Positions 23,673 through 26,174 of a stretch of 26,174 nucleotides of DNA are shown here, one piece after another. Position 1 is the first letter of the stretch; each line of letters opens with the position of its first letter. Where the stretch lies: positions 1 through 26,174 of the forward strand of contig DWWI01000145.1 of NCBI GenBank assembly GCA_019119745.1. The letters run 5' to 3'. Source of the stretch: Candidatus Mediterraneibacter gallistercoris. GTDB taxonomy: Bacteria > Bacillota_A > Clostridia > Lachnospirales > Lachnospiraceae. Both the position numbers and the translations under genes were made by a program. The notes under the pieces are model-generated. The model was not told the DNA's origin. It was given only the letters and a program-made list of their open reading frames with translations, and did no database searches.

Positions 23673-24218
23673 ATGGCAAAGTATACAGCGTGCATATGTG
23701 AGGGCGCGGCAGAAAGAGCAATTATTGATTTACTGCTTGATAAGAAAAAACTGATTTTTGAAAGAGAAGACTTAATAGAGGAAGAAGTGCTCAAATCCAG
23801 AAGTGCAAAAGAATTTGAAACCAGGTATCTGAGAAAAGGTTTTTCAGAAAAAATCACAGTTTATCGGATTTTGGATTCCAGAGGAGAAGAATTTAAACTT
23901 AGTAAAGCATATGAACATAAAGTAGATGTTGTAAATGTGATTACAGCTCCGGAAATAGAAATGCTTATTATTTTCACTGAAAAGAAATACAAAGCATATA
24001 AAAATGAGAAACGGAAAAATCCACAGTTAAAACCCAGTGATTTCTGCAAAATCAATTTAAAGTATACGAAAGTAAAACAATATGATTTTGTAAAGGAATA
24101 TTTTGCAGACATTCCGGTTTTGCTCAATGCCTTGCATGAATACAAAAGTAAATCCAGGATTCAGAAAAATGAGAAAACTTTGTGGGATCTCCTGCGAGAA
24201 GATGCCCGTTCCTTTTGA
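23673..24218 (+). CDS. Small RloB/TOPRIM-like partner of the ATPase, 181 aa
   Basis: The protein opens ACICEGAAERAIIDLLL, which fits the CEGxxxE start of RloB/TOPRIM-like proteins. It continues with RILDSRGEEF and VVNVITAPEIEMLIIF, a strand followed by an acidic helix where metal-binding residues would sit. The C-terminal half is basic and helical (KKYKAYKNEKRK, PSDFCKINLKY). The ribosome binding site AGGAGGAATAAAA lies in the end of the ATPase gene, so the two are coupled. A nuclease effector triggered by the ATPase is plausible, but the catalytic set is not certain from sequence alone. Confidence 0.75.
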   Translation: MAKYTACICEGAAERAIIDLLLDKKKLIFEREDLIEEEVLKSRSAKEFETRYLRKGFSEKITVYRILDSRGEEFKLSKAYEHKVDVVNVITAPEIEMLIIFTEKKYKAYKNEKRKNPQLKPSDFCKINLKYTKVKQYDFVKEYFADIPVLLNALHEYKSKSRIQKNEKTLWDLLREDARSF

Positions 24219-24245
24219 CGTATACCTGTTAATATGATTGTTGTA

Positions 24246-24275
24246 GGGCGGTATGGAGGGGAGGTCATACCGCCC
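24246..24275. terminator. Hairpin between convergent genes
   Basis: GGGCGGTATG (24246-24255) pairs perfectly with CATACCGCCC (24266-24275) over a ten-base loop. It lies between two convergent genes and could end both transcripts, but neither side has a T-run. Confidence 0.5.
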
Positions 24276-24297
24276 GAGAGCTTCAGCAGATTTACTA

Positions 24298-25545
24298 TTA
24301 TTGATACAAGTCACGTACATCCCACGGCATTAAGATCCAATTACCATTATTTCTCCAAGGGACTCCAACATGATCGCCGTTGCTTTCGTACACGCAACCA
24401 AAAGTTAAGGTGGCCTCTTTTGGTCCATTATCTGTTGTCAAAGAAACCCTAATTACAACTTTTGATAATGCGCAGGCACGTTCTTCAACTTCGAGGATTT
24501 CAAAACAATCAAGAATTTTGTTTTCAAATATTTTGCGACATTTACCAGCTCGTTTTCGTGGTGATAGATCTGAGGGAAACATCTTTTGTAAGTAAGTTGA
24601 GAGATCCCCGTAATTTCTGCTTTTCCATGCATCGAGCATTTCCACTGCCTTAACAATATAGGGATACCCGATATAGTCTTCTACTGTTCCTGAAACAGGA
24701 ATATCTTTCCCTACAATAACGGTCTTTTTTTTCCATGATGAAATTTCTTCTCTTATCAGCTTGTTTTCTTCTATACCTGCTAAAGACTCTCTCATAGGCG
24801 GAGGGTTGAGAGATTTTTCGTATTTTTCTTTTCTCGTTTGCTCACTATTTTTCATTTTCATCCAATCAGCAACAGCAAACATAAGAGCTACACATTTACA
24901 TGACACATATTTATTTGCATAATTGAGGTCGCGTCCATGCAATATGCCGTTACGATAAGGTAATGTAATCATCTCGGAGTTTGTTTTTGTGCGATTTTGA
25001 TTAAATATCTCTTTTAGCTTAGATAACCCATCACTACAGCCAACTAAGCAATCCCACGCGTCAACAGAAGTTCCCTCTGCAAAAAAACCTTTACTTTTTG
25101 TGAAATCGTTAACTGCGCCATCTATTATAATCAAAGCAAGAGGAACACTTGCGTAATATCGCCCTGTAAAATGGTCTTCAAAAAAATGCTCAATCAAATT
25201 GTTTCTTACAGAAAATGCATCTGAGCTGTTCTTTATCCAATGAACAATTTTGCTAACATCGTTTGTGTAATAGTTAATTAGTACCTGTTCTGCGTTTTCA
25301 ATCCCGCCCTTTTCAAAAGCGTCATTTGTGCTTTCTATAAGGGCCAAACTCATACTGTCATAAGCGCACCAACCATAGGAGGAAAATCTCTCGTTGAAAG
25401 CGGTAGTTTGAATAACCATATTATCAAGCTGCTTTTCTAAAACACGTAATTGCTTCTTTTGGTCTGAGTTCAGAAATGGAGCTAATAGTTTCATTGCTTT
25501 TATATCGTTTTGCAATTTATTTAGGGAAAAAAGATTATCTTCCAT
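24298..25545 (-). CDS. Protein with HEPN-like R-x4-H motif, 415 aa
   Basis: This is an AT-rich gene with no relatives that I can name. The first 230 residues are mostly helical and contain LPYRNGILHGRDLNYANK, in which R198 and H203 form an R-x4-H motif as in HEPN RNases of toxin and abortive-infection systems. A charged linker (MKNSEQTRKEKYEKS) leads to a C-terminal alpha/beta part (VRVSL-like strands, LTFGCVYESNGDHVG, NNGNWILMPWDV). There is no signal peptide. Its place beside the ATPase pair at the element end suggests defence cargo. The start is supported by a purine-rich AGGCGGTGAAGAA and an extended -10 upstream. Confidence 0.75.
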   Translation of the reverse strand: MEDNLFSLNKLQNDIKAMKLLAPFLNSDQKKQLRVLEKQLDNMVIQTTAFNERFSSYGWCAYDSMSLALIESTNDAFEKGGIENAEQVLINYYTNDVSKIVHWIKNSSDAFSVRNNLIEHFFEDHFTGRYYASVPLALIIIDGAVNDFTKSKGFFAEGTSVDAWDCLVGCSDGLSKLKEIFNQNRTKTNSEMITLPYRNGILHGRDLNYANKYVSCKCVALMFAVADWMKMKNSEQTRKEKYEKSLNPPPMRESLAGIEENKLIREEISSWKKKTVIVGKDIPVSGTVEDYIGYPYIVKAVEMLDAWKSRNYGDLSTYLQKMFPSDLSPRKRAGKCRKIFENKILDCFEILEVEERACALSKVVIRVSLTTDNGPKEATLTFGCVYESNGDHVGVPWRNNGNWILMPWDVRDLYQ

Positions 25546-25570
25546 ATTTCTTCACCGCCTTTTCTAATGT

Positions 25571-25579
25571 ATTCTATCA
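25571..25579 (-). promoter_or_regulatory. Extended -10 promoter for the HEPN-like gene
   Basis: Read on the minus strand the sequence is TGATAGAAT, an extended -10 box (TGN-TAGAAT), about 26 bp before the start codon. No good -35 is seen 17 bp upstream, which is usual for extended -10 promoters. Confidence 0.5.
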
Positions 25580-25762
25580 CAAAACATTTCCGAATGCATT
25601 ACGTACTTGGAAGCGTTTTAGGTTCAACCTGTTCGCCATGGTCAAAATAAATGGTTATGTTTATTTCCTTAATCGGTGGTTACTAAAATGTGGGTGCTTT
25701 TTGAATGGTAGCAGAGCGTAATATGGTGCACACCAAATAAGTTCCCTTAGTTATAATGAACA
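25580..25762. other. Right terminal region of the element, candidate attachment site
   Basis: No supportable gene lies here. The S8 peptidase frame has a stop at 25757-25759 and shows family-like sequence only from about 25763. The recombination point is therefore expected within roughly 25750-25765, near GTTATAATGAACACATGATG. The other attachment site is outside the window, so the core cannot be defined by comparison. Confidence 0.5.
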
Positions 25763-26174
25763 CATGATGGAACGTCCCTTATGGAGCGATTTCTCAATGA
25801 TATTTCACAGACATGGAAGAATGTAATCTGTGTGGGAACCGGAAATGAAGGCAGCAGCGGCGGGCATACCGGCGGGCAGGTATCTGATGAGGAAGAGGAA
25901 AAAGTGGAGATTGCTGTCCAGCCAAGAGAGACCGGTCTGAACGTACAGATCTGGAAATCCTATGTGGATGAGATGGATATTTCCGTAATCAGCCCGTCAG
26001 GCATGAGGGCAGGCCCCATTCAGGAAATTCTGGGGCCTCAGCGGCTGTTTCTGGGAGGGACGGAACTTCTTCTGTATTATGGGGAGCCAAAGCCATACAG
26101 CGTAAAGCAGGAGATTTACATTTCTTTGCTTCCGGAGTCATCCTATATTGAAAGCGGAGTATGGCAGATTGTCC
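25763..26174 (+). pseudogene. S8 family peptidase lacking its N-terminal part, cut by window end
   Basis: From 25763 the frame reads HDGTSLMERFLNDIS, then VICVGTGNEGSSGGH, both typical of the middle of clostridial subtilisin-like S8 peptidases (CspA/B/C-related). A C-terminal jelly-roll-like part follows (VQIWKSYVDEMDISVISPSG). The region with the catalytic Asp and His should lie upstream but is replaced by unrelated element DNA and an in-frame stop. The catalytic Ser would be beyond the window. The ATG at 25781 has no ribosome binding site, so this is best read as the 3' part of a host gene split by the element and not as a new gene. Confidence 0.75.

Larger units (their letters stand above)
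1..25760. mobile_element. Right-hand part of a large integrated element (ICE or plasmid-like)
   Basis: The window holds a RepA_N-type initiator, a helicase loader, ParMR-like partition genes, two large serine recombinases with a TnpW-like protein, and defence-like cargo. All of this stops where an S8 peptidase frame begins without its N-terminal part (about 25760). The recombinases lie about 3.4 kb inside the proposed right end. The left end is outside the window, and no relaxase, coupling protein or type IV secretion gene is visible, so calling it an ICE is inference. Composition differs between blocks: the 3932-9500 region is richer in GC and 22400-25760 is clearly AT-rich, which suggests assembly from several sources. 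Confidence 0.7.

Noticed and set aside
25635..25721. Possible 27-aa plus-strand peptide in the right terminal gap
   Set aside because: No ribosome binding site and no conserved pattern; more likely chance in AT-rich DNA.

Overview
The window looks like a stretch of a Clostridia (Lachnospiraceae-like) genome. The reasons are moderate GC, strong AGGAGG-type ribosome binding sites, a RepA_N-type replication initiator, paired large serine recombinases with a TnpW-like small protein, and a clostridial-type S8 peptidase at the right edge. Almost all of it reads as the right-hand part of one large integrated element (integrative/conjugative or plasmid-like). The S8 peptidase reading frame resumes abruptly near position 25760, which I take as the right junction. 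The left end, and any relaxase or conjugation genes, lie outside the window. No rRNA, tRNA or CRISPR array was seen.

Layout. (1) 1-3430, mostly minus strand: a replication and partition block. It holds a DUF3847-like small protein, a DnaC/IstB-type helicase loader, RepA with iteron-like repeats inside its gene, a ParR-like adaptor, and a ParM-like actin that has lost the segment carrying its phosphate-2 loop. A set of 11-bp phased repeats upstream is a candidate parC. (2) 3478-3750: two gene scraps, one of which is an internally deleted copy of the regulator gene found intact at 11235. (3) 3830-16219, plus strand: a large accessory system in three transcription units. Unit A encodes a HerA-like ATPase, an unknown acidic protein, a Sel1-repeat protein, an Hsp70-like/Sel1 fusion and a small unknown protein. 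Unit B encodes the regulator and a transmembrane Ser/Thr kinase with an extracellular Big2-like domain. Unit C encodes a secreted, C-terminally membrane-anchored repeat protein. All three units are preceded by the same exact 14-bp sequence (CGGAAAAAAGTTGA), followed 20-21 bp later by GATATA or a relative, so they are probably one regulon. (4) 16311-18611, minus strand: a STAND/NB-ARC NTPase with TPR-like repeats. (5) 18894-22391: a TnpW-like protein and two overlapping large serine recombinases. (6) 22433-25545: AT-rich cargo with defence-like features. It contains an ABC/AAA15-type ATPase with a small RloB/TOPRIM-like partner, and a convergent gene with a HEPN-like R-x4-H motif. (7) 25763-26174: the separated C-terminal part of an S8 peptidase.

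How the genes may work together (inference). The HerA ATPase, Hsp70-like and Sel1 proteins look like a cytoplasmic NTP-driven assembly. The transmembrane kinase and the secreted anchored protein would link it to the cell surface, and the 365-aa regulator is a candidate controller of the shared promoters. I do not recognise this combination as a named system, and it is the best candidate here for something undescribed. The decayed parM and the pseudogenes suggest that the element is no longer fully functional as an autonomous replicon.
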